NCBI GenBank assembly: GCA_011503125.2
Contig: WWBZ02000033.1
Location: forward strand, 806,001 to 870,000
DNA from: Botryosphaeria dothidea
Lineage: Eukaryota; Ascomycota; Dothideomycetes; Botryosphaeriales; Botryosphaeriaceae
DNA length: 64,000 bases
Direction of reading: 5' to 3'
A model generated the notes under the pieces. The model ran no database searches, had not been told where the DNA came from, and saw nothing but the letters and a program-made list of their open reading frames with translations. This document shows, piece after piece, positions 23,494 to 36,228 of this stretch. Numbering within the stretch: the first letter of the stretch is position 1; each line of letters starts with the position of its first letter. The translations under genes were made by a program, and so were the position numbers.

Positions 23494-25360
23494 CTATTTG
23501 GATAGTGCTTCCGGGTTTGAGCTCTCATCGGATACTTCGAGACCAGAGACCTGCTTGGCAAGCTGCTCGGCTCCTTGCTTCTCGGTGGCGGCGGTGGTAT
23601 CAGATGAAGATAATGCTGCTGATGTGGGCGTTGGTGCCTCGGTTTCGGGACTCTTGAAGCCTTGGAAATACTATTGACGCGCATTTTAGCCTTTTGATTA
23701 TTCTTATGGTGACAGGGAGCAGCGGTATACCTTGCGACGGAAATCGTTCAGGTCATCTGCGTGGCCTCCTTCCTTGGTTCGCTTGGTCCAGGTAACCGAT
23801 TTGTCCACTTGTGCATTTGGGATGCGGCGGTACGTGAGCAGTCTTCGAGACCCTACAAACAAACTTTGGGTTAGGGGGTTTCTGCAAGGTTTTCAGAAAA
23901 ACTTACATTTGTTGAAAGGCTGAACGCAGACGCTGACGAGCTGCAAGCACGGGTGTGAGGGAATCGAGAATTCTACGTCCTCGTCGTTCGCTGTTGGCAT
24001 CCACATGGATAGCCTTCCTTCATCAACAAGCATTTCTGTTGCGAATTCCAGGATATCGTCGAGCATTGCTTCGAAGCTATACGGCTTCTTTGGTGGAATG
24101 TATCCCTCGCGCCTGGGTTATACTAAGATTAGTAGAGATTATCCCACTGGCATTCCAAGTCAAGTAGAGAAAACAGGGTCAACTCACAGATGTGCCCACT
24201 CGCCATCAACCATCACCGCCTCCTGTCCACCACCGTCCTTCCTACCCAAAACCTTCAGCCCCTCTCTTACGCCGTAGGGCGGATCGCACACGATCCCATC
24301 CAGCCACCGTCCCCTCCTCAACGGCGTATTCGTCAAGTCACTGACGAAGTTATCCATAAACCTCCCCGTCAACCCATACTGCTTGAAATTAGCCACCACG
24401 CCCTTCCCCTCCCCCTTCCCCCTGATACTCCTCCCATCAATGTCGCTCCCCAGCGCCTGCGCCCCAAAATGCGACGCCGCCACCGTAAAACTGCCCGTCC
24501 CAACAAACGGATCAAAGAAGCACTTCCCCGGCGCCGCCAGCGCCATATTCGCCGTCACCAGCGCCAACTCGGCATCCATGCTCGTCGTGCTGATATACCT
24601 CCTTTTCTTCAAATCGTACGTCACCACCGCCCTCCTGCCCCCATCCGCGACCCACCGCCCGAGGAAGACGCGTTTGGGAACGTCGGCGAACTGCTCGTAC
24701 TCCTCGAAGATGCAGAGGTGCAGGTCCGCATCCTTCATGCGGATCGGCCCGCCGAACGCCATGTAGCGGAACGAGTCGATCAGGCCGCGCTGCGCGCCGG
24801 AGCTGCGCTTGCCCTGGAAGGCGTCGACCGAGAAGCGGAAGGGCGTCGTTGCGTACGCCGGCCAGCGCGGGGCGGTGCGCTCGGCGACGGAGGCGTGCAG
24901 GGCGGGGTAGTCGGTCCCGCTGCCCCAAAGCTCGTAGATGCCCATGCTGAGGATGCTGCGGGTTATGACGGCGCGCGCGGCGGCGTCGGAGGGGAGGGTG
25001 ACGAGGGCGAAGGGGGTCTGGATCGGGAAGGGTAAGATTTGGGCTTCTTGTTTATGGGGACTTTGGGAGAAAATTTCGGGGTGTTCTGAAGATTGGAATA
25101 GTGTAGGAAGTGTTTTTTTTTTTTGGAATGAAGAGTGAATGAACAGATGAGAAGGAAAACAGTGATGTGTAGAATGTGAGATTGTCATGTGAAGAGAGGG
25201 AAAATAGACGATGACAGGAAAATTAAAGAAAAAGTGAACGTACACTCTCAGAATAAGAAATGAACTTCATCTCAACACCTGCGAATGTTGCTAGTGACTC
25301 GAGCTCTGCCTTGCGAAAGCTTTCATGCTGCTGCACGCAGCGAATGAGGTACTCCGGCAT
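23494..25360 (-). CDS. TRM11: tRNA (guanine-N2-)-methyltransferase catalytic subunit Trm11
   Basis: Five exons (25360-25246, 25085-24188, 24112-23907, 23852-23731, 23670-23494) encode 505 aa. The N-terminus MPEYLIRCVQQHESFRKAEL and the block ITRSILSMGIYELWGSG are typical of the family. The SAM-binding core is CFFDPFVGTGSFTVAASHFG, with SDIDGRS downstream and the catalytic N-methyltransferase motif IVCDPPYGVREG. Trm11 works with Trm112 to form N2-methylguanosine at position 10 of several tRNAs in the cytosol. The C-terminal about 60 residues are Ser/Glu-rich and variable. A long T run occurs in intron 1. The methyltransferase motifs are intact. Confidence 0.94.
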
Positions 25361-26319
25361 TTTGAAATTGGCTCTCACAGACGGGCGACGTGCCTCTCAA
25401 GTCAGAAACCCCAGTAGGTCTGGGATGAATGCAGGCTGCTCTCGTCACCAGGATGGACGAAAGGAGTGTGGAGGTGAGGTAAGCAGCTGGATGGTGTACT
25501 GCTTTCTTTCTACAGCCCGTGCCTGCCTACTGCCTGGGCGTTGATGTTTGAATGGGTTTGGTTGGGCGCGTGGGGAAGGAAGCATGCAAGCGAAAATCTT
25601 CTCCACCGGGCGCGAAGAGTCAGATCACCCAGCCTTACAACCGCGCAGCAATCGTCGGAAAGTTGTCATGTTGGACTCCGTTCAACCAAGCAAAAAATCT
25701 CACTTCGCGCCCGGTGTTAGGACTTACTGCGCCATTATGGTGTTTGACTCAGCAGTTCTAGAGCGCTGGATTAAGATGTACAGTTTTTACCCTTTGTCTG
25801 CACTAATCAACCCAAGCAAGAAAGTTAAGCCAATCCCATGCTTTACGCGTTTCACCCAACATCGCACTAGTCAGCCGACTGTGTTCGAATGCCCGGGTAT
25901 CATGAATGCAAAATGCAAGCCAGGAAATGAAGCAACCGAGCCGCTGTTCGCGTTTTTTTGCGAAGAACGGATTCGTAACGACCTTATGGAAATGATCCTC
26001 CCCCCTCCCCCCGTTGATGCCAAAAAAAGAAAAAAAGAACAGCCCGTGTTTTCTCCCAAGGCTCCTGTTCGGTTCCCGCCTGATGATTGTCCGGTACGCC
26101 GATGAAATGCAATGGGCCAATACCCGTTCGTCGCCCGTGCGAAGTCCTTATAGCCTCCAGCAAAAACCCTCAGTCCTTTCTCCTTCCACCCCTCTATGGC
26201 CGCGTTTGAAAAATACAACAGTAAGCGAAACAAGCAGATCACTGAACTCCTTCACGTTTTCGTTTCCCTCGTGATATCAACCCCAGACCTGCCGCCGGTA
26301 ACCATACAATGCTCGCTAG
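25361..26319. other. 959-bp intergenic stretch with an inverted repeat
   Basis: I see no supported gene. The open frames between 25548 and 26242 contain A- or T-run-coded Lys and Phe tracts and no domain. The clear structure is the 14-bp inverted repeat reported separately. Confidence 0.45.
25604..25716. repeat. Exact 14-bp inverted repeat
   Basis: CACCGGGCGCGAAG at 25604-25617 is the exact reverse complement of 25703-25716, with an 85-bp spacer. Its role is unknown. It could be a foldback remnant or a dyad site. Confidence 0.6.
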
Positions 26320-28240
26320 TCAATGTATCAGCTTTCTCATGTCACTTGGAACATATGACGTGGGCGATATGGTCCCCGAGCGTGACTGCCTCCTCTTCTC
26401 AGCCTCTGGTGTGTTTGGATCGACCTCAATCTTAATCGCCTTCGTGTCCAAGTTGGGAATCGACTTTTGAGGATCGCTGTGCGGGGGCGCCGTGTTATTC
26501 TTTGCGGATTGTGGCGAAACAGGCGCCATTGGACCATTGACAGGATCCGCCTTCTTTCCGCGCTTCCGCGACTTGCCTTTCGACTCGGATGCGGATTGAG
26601 CTGCAGGCTTAGAGGCATTGAAAGCATTGGTGATCTTGTCATTGGATTTCGCGGCTGTAGAAGCTGTGTTCGCCTTCTTCTTCGGTCCAGGTTTCTTCTT
26701 AGTGGCCGACGCTTTCGCAGTCGTGGATCGAGACTTGGGTCGCTCAGCAAGAGAAACGTTGCTGATTTTCTTGCCCTTGGCTTGAGTATTGGCCTTCTTA
26801 GACGGGGTCGACGGCTGGGATTTCACAATAATACTGTCCCCAGTCCCGTCGTCCTGCGGTTTCATCTTCGGGCTTGCCTGGGGCGTGGGCAGTGATTTGA
26901 CCTGTTCCAAGCGGTCCTTGCGTGGAGAAGCCGGAATCCGGACCTCGGGGCTCGGCTTCTGTTTCGCAGCGAGATATTCTTCCTCGCTAAGGATCTTGTG
27001 CTCGCTTGGGTTCCAAATGCGCAGGGCAGCTTCACGAGCAACAGCGTCGCAGGGTCCTTGCACGACCAAGTCCCAACAATTCTCTAGATCCGGGCCCTTC
27101 GGTTCTGGTTCATTGTTGATCCAGACGGTAAAGCCATCCTTCCGGTCTCTCACTGTATTAATCATTTCGCGGGCGATGCGTCTCACTCCAGGAACCTTCA
27201 AGGTCGTGCCAACGATAATTACGGCGTCAGGGCGTGCTCTCAAGTCAGCGGTCGTAACAGAACCAATGGCTTCATCATCCGGCCCGTTCTCATTGTAAAG
27301 TACCATGCGGGGGCGCAACAATCCGATTCCGTGGCTTCTTTTTCCAGCGTGCTGAGTGCGTACTTGATCGGCCTCTTCGCATGCCCTACAAGCCGGCGGG
27401 ATGGGTCCGTGGAAAAGGTCGGGCTCGAAATCCGTCACATCATTGCACTTTGCACAGACCATCTTCTCTAGACCTCCGTGAAGCAGAACCGTTTTGGGCC
27501 AAGGCGCCTTCTGGGGGAGCGGGACTTGAGTAGCCAGCGGCTTCAGCGAAGTCTCGATGCCGTCGACATTTTGTGAGTACAAGCGCAGTAATCTCCCCTC
27601 GTCAGCCAGGGCGGCGATAAGTTGGTGGAAGGCGGTGGGCTTGGCCGACTTGGCTTGCTGCGACAGCGACCGAACCATTTCGTGAAACGTCGCGGTGGTA
27701 TCGGGGTCCCTGTACACAGACGCGTCGAACAAGTCTTTGCCCGACGATTTGAGATTGTGCTGTTTCTTGAGCGTGTTGAATAGTCCTTTGGAAGAGCGAA
27801 AGTCGGGAACTAGAAAAGATCAGTTGGGGTTCGACGCGACACGGGCGCTGGGGGGGGGGGGGCTCACTGCCGGCTGCGACCGAGATACCTGCACCCACAA
27901 TCATAACAATCTTGCGCTTCTTGTGGAGGATCCTCAGCAACAAGTCGAGGGCGCCGGTGTCCTCTTCGCGCACGAAATCGTCTTGCAAGTTCAGCTTGTG
28001 GGTGATGCGCGGCTTGGGCTCGGCAGTGCGCCGCTTTTTGCGGGGAGGGCCGTCATCGTCGCCAGATCGCGTAGGCTCCATGGCGTCCGGGAGCGGTGAA
28101 CCTTTGGTGGAGGGGTCCTGCGACGGGGGCGGCGAGGGGATGCCAACGTCGTAGTCGGAAGGAGGACAGGGCGACGATGGCGGTGAGCTCAAAGGCGAGC
28201 TCTCGCGTGAGCTGCCGGTGGAAAAGGCGTCGTAGGCCAT
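26320..28240 (-). CDS. Sirtuin NAD-dependent histone deacetylase (Hst3/Hst4 type)
   Basis: Two exons (28240-27868, 27809-26320) encode 620 aa. A Ser/Pro-rich N-terminus is followed by a basic PRKKRRTAEPK stretch that could be a nuclear signal. The NAD site is IVMIVGAGISVAAGIPDFRS, restored across the intron. LFDASVYRDP is the Hst3/Hst4-type block. SQNVDGIE and the catalytic LLHGG follow. Two CxxC pairs bind zinc (MVCAKCNDV and PPACRACEE). The C-terminal about 200 residues are Lys/Ser/Pro-rich and disordered, with GKSRKRGKK. Hst3/Hst4 enzymes remove acetyl from histone H3 lysine 56 and affect genome stability and, in filamentous fungi, secondary-metabolite genes. That role is family knowledge, not shown here. 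The intron contains a run of 13 Gs on the plus strand. Confidence 0.93.
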
Positions 28241-29220
28241 GGTGCAGGGTCGGGGTTGGCGGCCGCAGTCGGCAGAGAGGAACGCGGCAGGCACGAAACG
28301 GGCGGGGAGCGTCTAGGTCATGAGCGAAAGATGCGTGGCGGAGATGTTTCAATACGGGGGCAGGTGAAGCTGCGACGGGTCCTGGCGGAAGTCGCAGCGA
28401 AGAAGACTGCGAGGAGGCCAGGTCGCGGGTGTGGGTGGATTGGGATGAGGTCTGAGGAACGAGGTGTGAGCTGATGGATCGGATTTGCTTGGCGGCACCA
28501 GTGACGCCGGTCTTGGTTCGCGCTCTGTTTATTTTGCCTTGTCCGGGCGTGTTCGCGACTCTTCCAGCCGGCAGAACACAAAGCTGCCCACCTGGCCTCT
28601 CGCTGGCGTCCCGAGAGCGCCCAGCCCGCGCGTGTTGCGACCGTGGGTGCGGCGGCAGATGGCCCAATTTGGCTTTCATCTTGCCGCGCCCGCTGGATGC
28701 CATGTGCCTATCTACGAGCCGCGCCGTGTCCGAGCTGCGCACAATTGATTGAATCGCAGCCCTGGTGGCCTCGCGACGCCAATGCACGCGTGACGCAGCA
28801 GCGCATCAGGGGCGTGTTGATGGATGGTGCGGGCGCGCGTCGAGTCTTCCGTGTGTTGTTCCCTTCCCGAAGCAAGTAGGTGCTGTAAACAGACTAGCGC
28901 AGCTTAGTCACAGCCCAGCTAGGCGAGCACCCGGTTTGACTCGGGAGCGCCTTGGCCCGCGATCACCGCCCGCCGCGCTAGAGCTTCTGCTGAGCTACTC
29001 AAACCCAAGCTTCACATTCGCGCGTTGGTCTGCTGTGGTTCGCTTCATTTTCCCCCACCCTCTGGATACCGACCCAGTTCACCTGCCGTAAACGTCCGCG
29101 ACGGCTATGGAAGCGGTCGGTGCTCAACACCGCTGAACATCCGCACTGCCGCTCTTGAGGCCTAGCCGTCAAATCCTCGTTTAGCCCTAATACGCGATCC
29201 TCCCGCAAGCGCCCTCCGGC
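28241..29220. promoter_or_regulatory. Divergent promoter of the sirtuin and MED16 genes
   Basis: These 980 GC-rich bp contain no supported gene. They separate two nuclear regulators of transcription on opposite strands. Confidence 0.5.
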
Positions 29221-32200
29221 ATGCCCTTGATGATGGAGGACGACCAGTACATGGATCTCTTCAATGAGGCCGAGCAAATCCCCATTGCCGTGCCTACTCC
29301 ACCCGTCAAGAAGCTCGCACAGCGTCTCGATGAGCTAGGCGAGTCCGGTTGCTGCCAGTGAGATCCATTGTTGTTTGGGAATACCTTTCCACAGAACTAA
29401 CTATCCCAGGAAAATTGCATGGTCCAAGAGCGGCTGTGTGGCATCCATCACACGTGATGGCCGTGGTGTGAATCTGCGCGCCTTCCAACGCAATCCCACA
29501 GATGGGAAATGGGTCCTTGGCGATGAAGCTCCGCTCCAGATTCCTTCCGTGCATGAAGAGTTCCCGCTTGTCCATGTCTCCTGGGGCCACCTTGGGGTGG
29601 ATCTGGCTGTTGTAGACGCTGCCGGTAGAATCCTTGTTTACACGGCTGCTCAGGCGGGAGATAGGATGAAACTCTCAAGAGAACCCTTTTCAGATCATGA
29701 AAGCGAATCAAATGCTTTGGTGGGGTTGCACTGGTTGCCCGTTGCTCCCCAGCAGGTCAGGGTAAGTGCTCAATTCCGAATCTCCTGGCAGCACTGCATT
29801 CTACACAGGAGTCGAGGCGTCTGTCCGGCTGCTACACGATCCAATTCCTAACGGAGTCTTACGTCTTTGTTACGCTCCATGCCATGCCATCATCTTCCTC
29901 AATATAGCATTTCAGCTCTGGTGCTAACATTATTTAGTACCACATGATATGGTCGGCCGACCGTCAGGAAGACAAATGGCAATATCGCATGACGAGTCAT
30001 CCTTGGAAAGAACCCCATAATCCTGTGCACCCGCGCTTGTCACTAGGAGCATTCGTTTGCTTCACTCGTGGAGGCACCGTTCGGCTCCTATTCCAGCAAC
30101 CTGATCAACAATGGTACGAGGCCACAGCTGAAGTCGAAGCGTCAAATTCAGCGAAGGATGCCTTCACTCATGCGTCATTTACCTCAGACTCAGGTAATAC
30201 ACTTTTTCCACATGGTAAGATCATCAGCTAACCCAGTAGAACACTCACTGCTTCTGGCCGCACACACTGTTTCAGGATCTATTCTTGTCTACCGAGTGAA
30301 AATCAATTGGAATGCGCAGCCGGGCAAGAGTGCTTCTCCAACATTTGAATTGTCACCATTGAAAGCAGAGGATAACTGCTCACCTCTTGGTACTGACTTT
30401 GACACTGGTGATGCCGCACTTGGCTCAAGTCACAAGCTTTCGTTCCCTGCGAAGCTTACCCACCTCTCATTCATACCGTGTGGCCCTGATCCCGGTCCAA
30501 CCCCCTCTTTTCCTACCGTTCTAGCAGTATTTTGTCACACGCCAGCCCCCGTGCCATCGCTAATGGACCAGACCCATGCCCAGCAGCCCCCGTTCAGCAT
30601 AGTATCAAGATGGGAACTGCATAGCTCAACTTATAGCCTTCATTCGGGCTTTGACCAACTGACCGCCAAGAAGAAGCCATCGGAATCTGTCGGACAAAGG
30701 GTGAGTTACGCTCGGGCAATACTGCATTCCTTGTACTTATATTACATTAGCAAAAGACGAATCTGAAACGCTTGCCCGATGTCGTTTTGGGAAGCGCAAC
30801 ATTGGGTTTCTTCAGCCTGGACTTTCATACAAAATTTGCTCTGTATCAGAGTACTGGAGGTGTTGAGTTCAGGGACCGGTATTCAATGGACATCATCACA
30901 GCCGATCTGAACGAGAACAAGGTGTCGTCTTTACCACAGGCTGGATTTTCATTCACGGCGACCGACCCAGGTACGTGCTTTTGGGAAGTACGAAAAATCA
31001 ACGACTAACACACATGAAGCACTCCATTTGGTCCTGTCCCCCAGTGCTTGCATGTTGGCTCTCTTGCAACCTGACGGAACAACCACACTGAAGACTATGG
31101 AGTTTGGACTCGGATCTTTGAATAGTGGAGAAACTGACCGTAAGTTACGGCAAACCTGCGCTTTGACTCCAAATTGACGATGCATAGCCAAAATCAGCGC
31201 GGCAATTGCAGCCTTGGTGCTTCAATACAGTTCTGCTTCGCTGCAATACATGCCTGGAGATGACCTATTCGCTATCATGCCGGCAGACATGGACAATAGT
31301 AAGTCCACAGCTACTCCAAGCCTGCTCAAGCTAACCCGTTCAAGATCTGAAGCGCCTATTCCTCCGGGGCACGCATCAGTGCATGAACGTTGTTGCCGAC
31401 TATCCCCCCGAAGATGCGTCTCAGAAGTCCTTCGAAGCAATATTCCGCAACAATGTGCTTCGCGGATGCCTTAGCACCCAGAATCTTCTCGGGATGACGG
31501 CCAACGGCTCACGTAACGTGAGCAGCAAACTTGCTTGGATAACGCTCAATCTTCGGTTCACGTCTTTCCTTCTGAGCATCCCCACGAATCAAGCGCGGGG
31601 TGGTGGACCAGAATCATTTACGATGGGTGCGTATTAATGTGTTATATGCTGCCAGCGGAGGGCTGACACGTGATCTTATTAGAAACTGCCAAGTCTGTCA
31701 CAGGCTTGCTGAAGTGGACGGTAGATCTCATGATCTATGTGATGAACGATCTTATCGAACTCGCAAACGAATGCAAGAAGCACGAGGCTGACAGGGGATT
31801 CGTCCAAAAGAAAGGTGGGTGCGGTGCAGCCATGTGGATGGGAGGCTTACTAACTGATTCTTGTGCCCTTCAGTTCAAGAGAGGTGCTCGCCTGGGCTGT
31901 TCCTTCTGCTATGCAGTTTCCCGCGAGCAATATTCCGTGTTACCCGACAACCCCTGCAGCTCCTGCTGACCATCAGCCAATGGCACATAAAAAACGCACC
32001 TACGGTGGTCCATCGATCGGTGTTTAACGGGCTGCTGGCGGCTATGATCAGTTCTCCGGTGCATCCGCCGCATCTGGCAGCGTTGGTAGCAGAAGTGGAC
32101 AATTCAGCTCGGCTATGTTACAACAAGGCACAGTATACGGATGAGCGGCGGAGAGCGACTGAGCGGGAAATGCTTATCAGTGCTGAGATCCCGGATGTGC

Positions 32201-32505
32201 TGATGCCGGTGGTGACGAGGCTGCTGACACATGGGATCGAGAAGCTCCTTGAGTCGGTGGATCCGGCCAAGATCCTATACTGGGATCTCCGATGGCTGGG
32301 GCTGACCGAGGACAAGAGGGAGAAGCAATTCCTGGAGAAGAATGCGGTAGATGTGCTACGGAAAATCGTGATCAGCGGCAAGGAGGGCAGGCGCAGGAGA
32401 TGTGTCAGATGTGGGAGCGAGATGGAGGACATGGAGTGGATGGGTGGGCAAAACAAATGTGCTTGTGGAAGTCCTTGGGCCATGGGATCCTTCAGCAAGA
32501 AATGA
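29221..32505 (+). CDS. MED16: Mediator complex subunit 16 (Med16/Sin4)
   Basis: Ten exons (29221-29357, 29410-29761, 29938-30193, 30237-30700, 30751-30970, 31020-31139, 31188-31298, 31345-31626, 31683-31814, 31874-32505) encode 901 aa. The start MPLMMEDDQYMDLFNEAEQI and the block KIAWSKSGCVASITRDGRGV begin the N-terminal WD-type propeller. The middle is helical (SVTGLLKWTVDLMIYVMNDL). The C-terminus ends ILYWDLRWLGL and a short zinc-ribbon-like part with RRCVRCGSEMED and KCACGSPW. Med16 belongs to the tail module, which receives activator signals for RNA polymerase II. All introns are short and phase-consistent. The protein has no stop or frame damage despite its many exons. Confidence 0.88.
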
Positions 32506-32836
32506 CTAGATATTGCGCAGAGAGTTGGGTAGCACGGATAGAGAGCTGAGTGGTTGGCGACTCATGTCAAGTGCGCATTGGAGGGCTGGCGCGGAGGTCA
32601 GCGACACAGGTGATTGGACAGGGGTCGAACGAGCGCCCCTCCAGCCGCGCTCTTGGGCGTAGCATGCATCAACCATGCACCTGCGGATAAAGAGATTGGT
32701 TTCAATTGATCCCCCGCTGGCTCACCGGGCACCGGTGCTCAAAGCATACTCCTTCAAAACCTCTGGGGCTGCATACCGGTAGCGACACAGGCGCGTTCGC
32801 AAGTTTAGCCGCAGTTTCCACGACGCCAACAGACCC
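32506..32836. other. Short intergenic region
   Basis: The MED16 terminator and the promoter of the phosphodiesterase gene lie here. No further features seen. Confidence 0.45.
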
Positions 32837-34312
32837 ATGGCTCCGCCGCTGACCATCCGAAACCTGACCTCGACGCCTCTCGAGCTGAAGCTCATCGAGC
32901 GCTACGAAGCTCCGGGCACCACCAAAGCCAAAGGCTTGGGCAAGCTGACCCACAATGTCACCACCCTCGTGTCGCCCTCGTCCAAGAAGCTCGCCGAGAA
33001 TGCGCAGAGCTTCGCGCGGCAGGGTGAGCTCCGCCTGCCATTGAAGCTTCATGATGCGTGCTGACTCGCTGCTGCAGATGTGAACGTTCGCATCGACCCT
33101 TTCCGGAGCCATACCACCGAAATCCAAGCCTCGGAGCGCGAGCCCAGCGAGACGCTTCGCCTGACCTTTGAGACGGACGGCCAGCGCTACCGCATTGACA
33201 CGCCGTCGCACACCCGCGCATCACAAGCCCTCACACCACTCGTGCCCGATCCGAAGCGCCAGTACACTGCGATTTTCTTCAAGGAAGAGAGCCATCTGTC
33301 CATCTTCTCCTCGGCGAACCTGCAATGTTGGATGCGCGAGCTCAGCGACGGCACTCCGCTATCCGGTCTCTCCATACCAGGCACACACAACTCGCCTACA
33401 CACCATCGCGCTTTGCCCTCTGTACGCTGCCAGGCCGTTTCGCCAAAGGAGCAGCTGGACAACGGTGTGCGCTTCTTCGATATCCGCGTCCAGCCTGAGC
33501 ATCCTGACAATCCATCCAAGGATGGCCTGATTCTCGTCCACGGTGTGTTTCCGGTCTCGCTGACGGGCTCGAAGCACCTACGCGGCCTCATCAACGACGT
33601 GCACGACTTCCTCAAGCGCAATCCGTCCGAGACGGTCATAGTCAGCCTGAAGCGCGAGGGCACCGGCAACTCGACTGACGAGCAGCTCAGCATGATCCTG
33701 CACGATCACTACGCGAACGAAGACCCTAACTGGTGGTACACCGAACCGCGCATCCCCAAACTGGGCGAGGTGCGCGGTAAGCTGGTCCTACTGCGCCGTT
33801 TCTGCATCGACGACCGCCTCAAGACCGAACACAATGGCACTGGCTGGGGCTTGGAGGCCGAGAATTGGGCCTACAATACACCTGACGATACGCACGGTTT
33901 GGTGCGCGTGCAGGACTTTTGCGAGGTGCTTGAGACGGAGAACATCGAGATCAAAACCAAGTACGCAATGGAGCATCTCGCGCGTGCTGCTGAATGCGTG
34001 GCTCCGCTACCTGGAATCACTACAGATGCCGTCAACCCGGTACCCCCGGGTCCGCTGTACTTGAATTTCTTGAGCGCGAGCAATTTTTGGAAGGTTGGAT
34101 GCTGGCCCGAGAAGATTGCGGCGAAGCTCAACCCCGCCATCGTCGAACACCTCTGCACGAAGCACCATTGCGACGCCGGTCATGGAGACGGTTCGACCGG
34201 GGTCGTGGTTTGCGACTGGGTAGGCGAGGACGGGGATTGGGATCTCGTGAGGTGCATTGTGGGGATGAATAGCTACTTGGAAATGCGAGAGAAGAAGGAG
34301 GAGGGCGCGTGA
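32837..34312 (+). CDS. PI-PLC X-domain phosphodiesterase
   Basis: Two exons (32837-33023, 33078-34312) encode 473 aa. After an N-terminal beta-rich region of about 170 residues, the X domain begins with SGLSIPGTHNSPTHH (first catalytic His) and continues with NGVRFFDIRVQ, LILVHGVFPV (second catalytic His), FLKRNPSETVIVSLKREG and GEVRGKLVLLRRF. This is the bacterial-type phosphatidylinositol phospholipase C fold, which cleaves PI or GPI by intramolecular phosphotransfer. There is no signal peptide and no Y, C2 or PH domain, so it is not a eukaryotic signalling PLC. It is likely cytosolic or peripheral. The substrate is inferred from the family only. Confidence 0.9.
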
Positions 34313-34589
34313 ATTCTGAGCCGGCTCTGACTTTACAATTTGCGAACATACATGGTCTTTACCCGAGTCATGCTACCTCGCTTCGTATACTTTCGATCTC
34401 GAGCCCCGCCGTTACGAGTAATGTCTCGGACGACTAACCCACCTGTTCGTCGGTGTTGATTCCGCAGATGATCATCTTTGCAGATAGTTGCCCAATCGGG
34501 AAAAATGTGGCGGACCGTTAAACTCGAGGTCCCCGTCATCCTCTCGAGCTCCTGCGCACTTCGATTCCTCCTCTCCTGTCCAGCCTGCC

Positions 34590-35387
34590 ATGGCACCCGC
34601 AAGCCCAACGCCAGCGCCCACGATGTCGACACCCAACGCACAACAACTGCCGCTGCCGGCGCCGTGCTCGCCATCGCCGCACCGGCCCGCCGCCAACGAA
34701 CACCAACGCACCGGCCCGACCTCCCCGCTGCTGCGCCTGCCCCCAGAGCTCCGCACCCTCATCTACGCCCACCTCACCCCGCCGCAGACACTCTCCTACC
34801 CGCTCGGCCCCAACACGGCCATCTCGGCGCTGTCGCACCGCCCGCCGCCGCTGGCGCTGCTGCTCACGTCGCGCCAGCTCGCCGCTGAGGCCGCCGACCA
34901 CTTCTACCGCGTCGCCCGCTTCCGCATCGCGCTCAACCCGCCCGCGCCGCTCGCCGACCCGCACTTCCAGCGCCTCGGCGCGCTGCCCCAGCTTGCCAAG
35001 ATGCGCAACCTCGGCGTGCTGCTCGACTGGGACCTGCCGCGGGTGCCGGCGTACGCGGCGGCGGCGGCGGGCGCGGGCGGCTTCGAGTTCGGCTTGGAGG
35101 CCGAGGTGCCGTTCTTCCGACAGGTGATGGATCGTGGCCGGTGCGCGGACATGCTGAGGCTGGCGAAGCGGCTGGTGGGCGTGCTGGAGCGGGCGCGGGA
35201 GCTGCGGGCGTGTGCGGTCAGTTGGACGGATCTGGTGGAGGGGTGTTGGGAGGAGAAGGCGGCGGTGTTGGGGGTTTTGGAGAGGGGGTTGCGGGCGAGG
35301 GGCGTGAGGGTGGTGAAGGGCGAGGTGGTGGCGTTGGATGAGAGGGGGGTGGGGAGGTTGTTTGAGGGGTGGGAGTGTGCTGGGTAG
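34590..35387 (+). CDS. F-box-like (2EXR-type) protein
   Basis: A single exon encodes 265 aa. A Pro/Ser-rich N-terminus of about 45 residues precedes LLRLPPELRTLIYAHLTPPQ, the fungal F-box-like motif. It continues with ALLLTSRQLAAEAADHFYR, as in the large family of DUF/2EXR F-box-like proteins of Pezizomycotina. The C-terminal half has Leu- and Arg-rich helices. Such proteins may recruit targets to SCF ubiquitin ligases, but no partner can be named here. The frame is open further upstream from a TTG at 34488. I chose the ATG at 34590 for its GCCATGG context. Codon use shifts towards G in the last 150 bp. Confidence 0.7.
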   Translation: MAPASPTPAPTMSTPNAQQLPLPAPCSPSPHRPAANEHQRTGPTSPLLRLPPELRTLIYAHLTPPQTLSYPLGPNTAISALSHRPPPLALLLTSRQLAAEAADHFYRVARFRIALNPPAPLADPHFQRLGALPQLAKMRNLGVLLDWDLPRVPAYAAAAAGAGGFEFGLEAEVPFFRQVMDRGRCADMLRLAKRLVGVLERARELRACAVSWTDLVEGCWEEKAAVLGVLERGLRARGVRVVKGEVVALDERGVGRLFEGWECAG

Positions 35388-36228
35388 TGGGAGAGGTGAT
35401 GGGGTAAGTTTTCTGCCGCTCTGATGGTAAGAGGGATTGAAGCGTTAAGAGAAGTTTTGTATACCAGTATTTCGACCGTTTCGCTCGTGCCTCATCTGAA
35501 GACGGATGCTCCACGCTCCACGCTCCCGGCAGCTCGTCGATACAGGATTCAACAGTTGAAGACCTATGATACCAAGCCTCGTCCTGGATGAAAGCTGCTT
35601 ATCCGGGCAGACTTGTTCGGGGGAGTTGAGGCAGTAGTTCGGACGCAATTGATCCGAATGCACGGTAACATGTGCGCCTGGAGGAATACTTCGATTGGTT
35701 CCATCTCTTCGGCAGCATTTGCAGTGGATCAATCGACGGTTACACCACCTGCCGATCGTTGTGCTCCCCAGCCTTTCTCGGAACTCGCTGACGGACGACC
35801 TCAATGGCTTCGTACTCATTTCAAATAGACAGATAAATGTCCAACAAGATTGCTCTAAACCCCAGCGCATGATTGCGTGTAGGGTGACATTCTATTAAAA
35901 CCCATTCCATCAATCCTACAGAATGGGTCGGATTCTAGTTGTGACCGTCAGGCTTCCTTCTGCTTACGTGAGGGCATAGCCTTGCTCTGGTTGATTGGGT
36001 AGGTCCCATCTGCAGCAGCCCCTCTTCGCTAAGCAGGGTATTTGAACTGACGCGCTGTCAACACCAGCCCATCCACCTCACTCTGCCTCTCAACCTGAGG
36101 AATCCAATAATTCACTCATCTGTTTTACCAAGCGTGCTTTCAGCTATCGCATTCGGTCGAAAGCCTCTCAATACCATCTTTCATCGCAACCGGTCTTGCC
36201 TGGCAAGACCTACGTCTCAGCATTGTGA
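35388..36228. other. Intergenic region before the HET gene
   Basis: I see no supported gene. A 141-codon minus-strand frame (35870-35445) lacks any recognisable feature and is not called. Confidence 0.45.
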
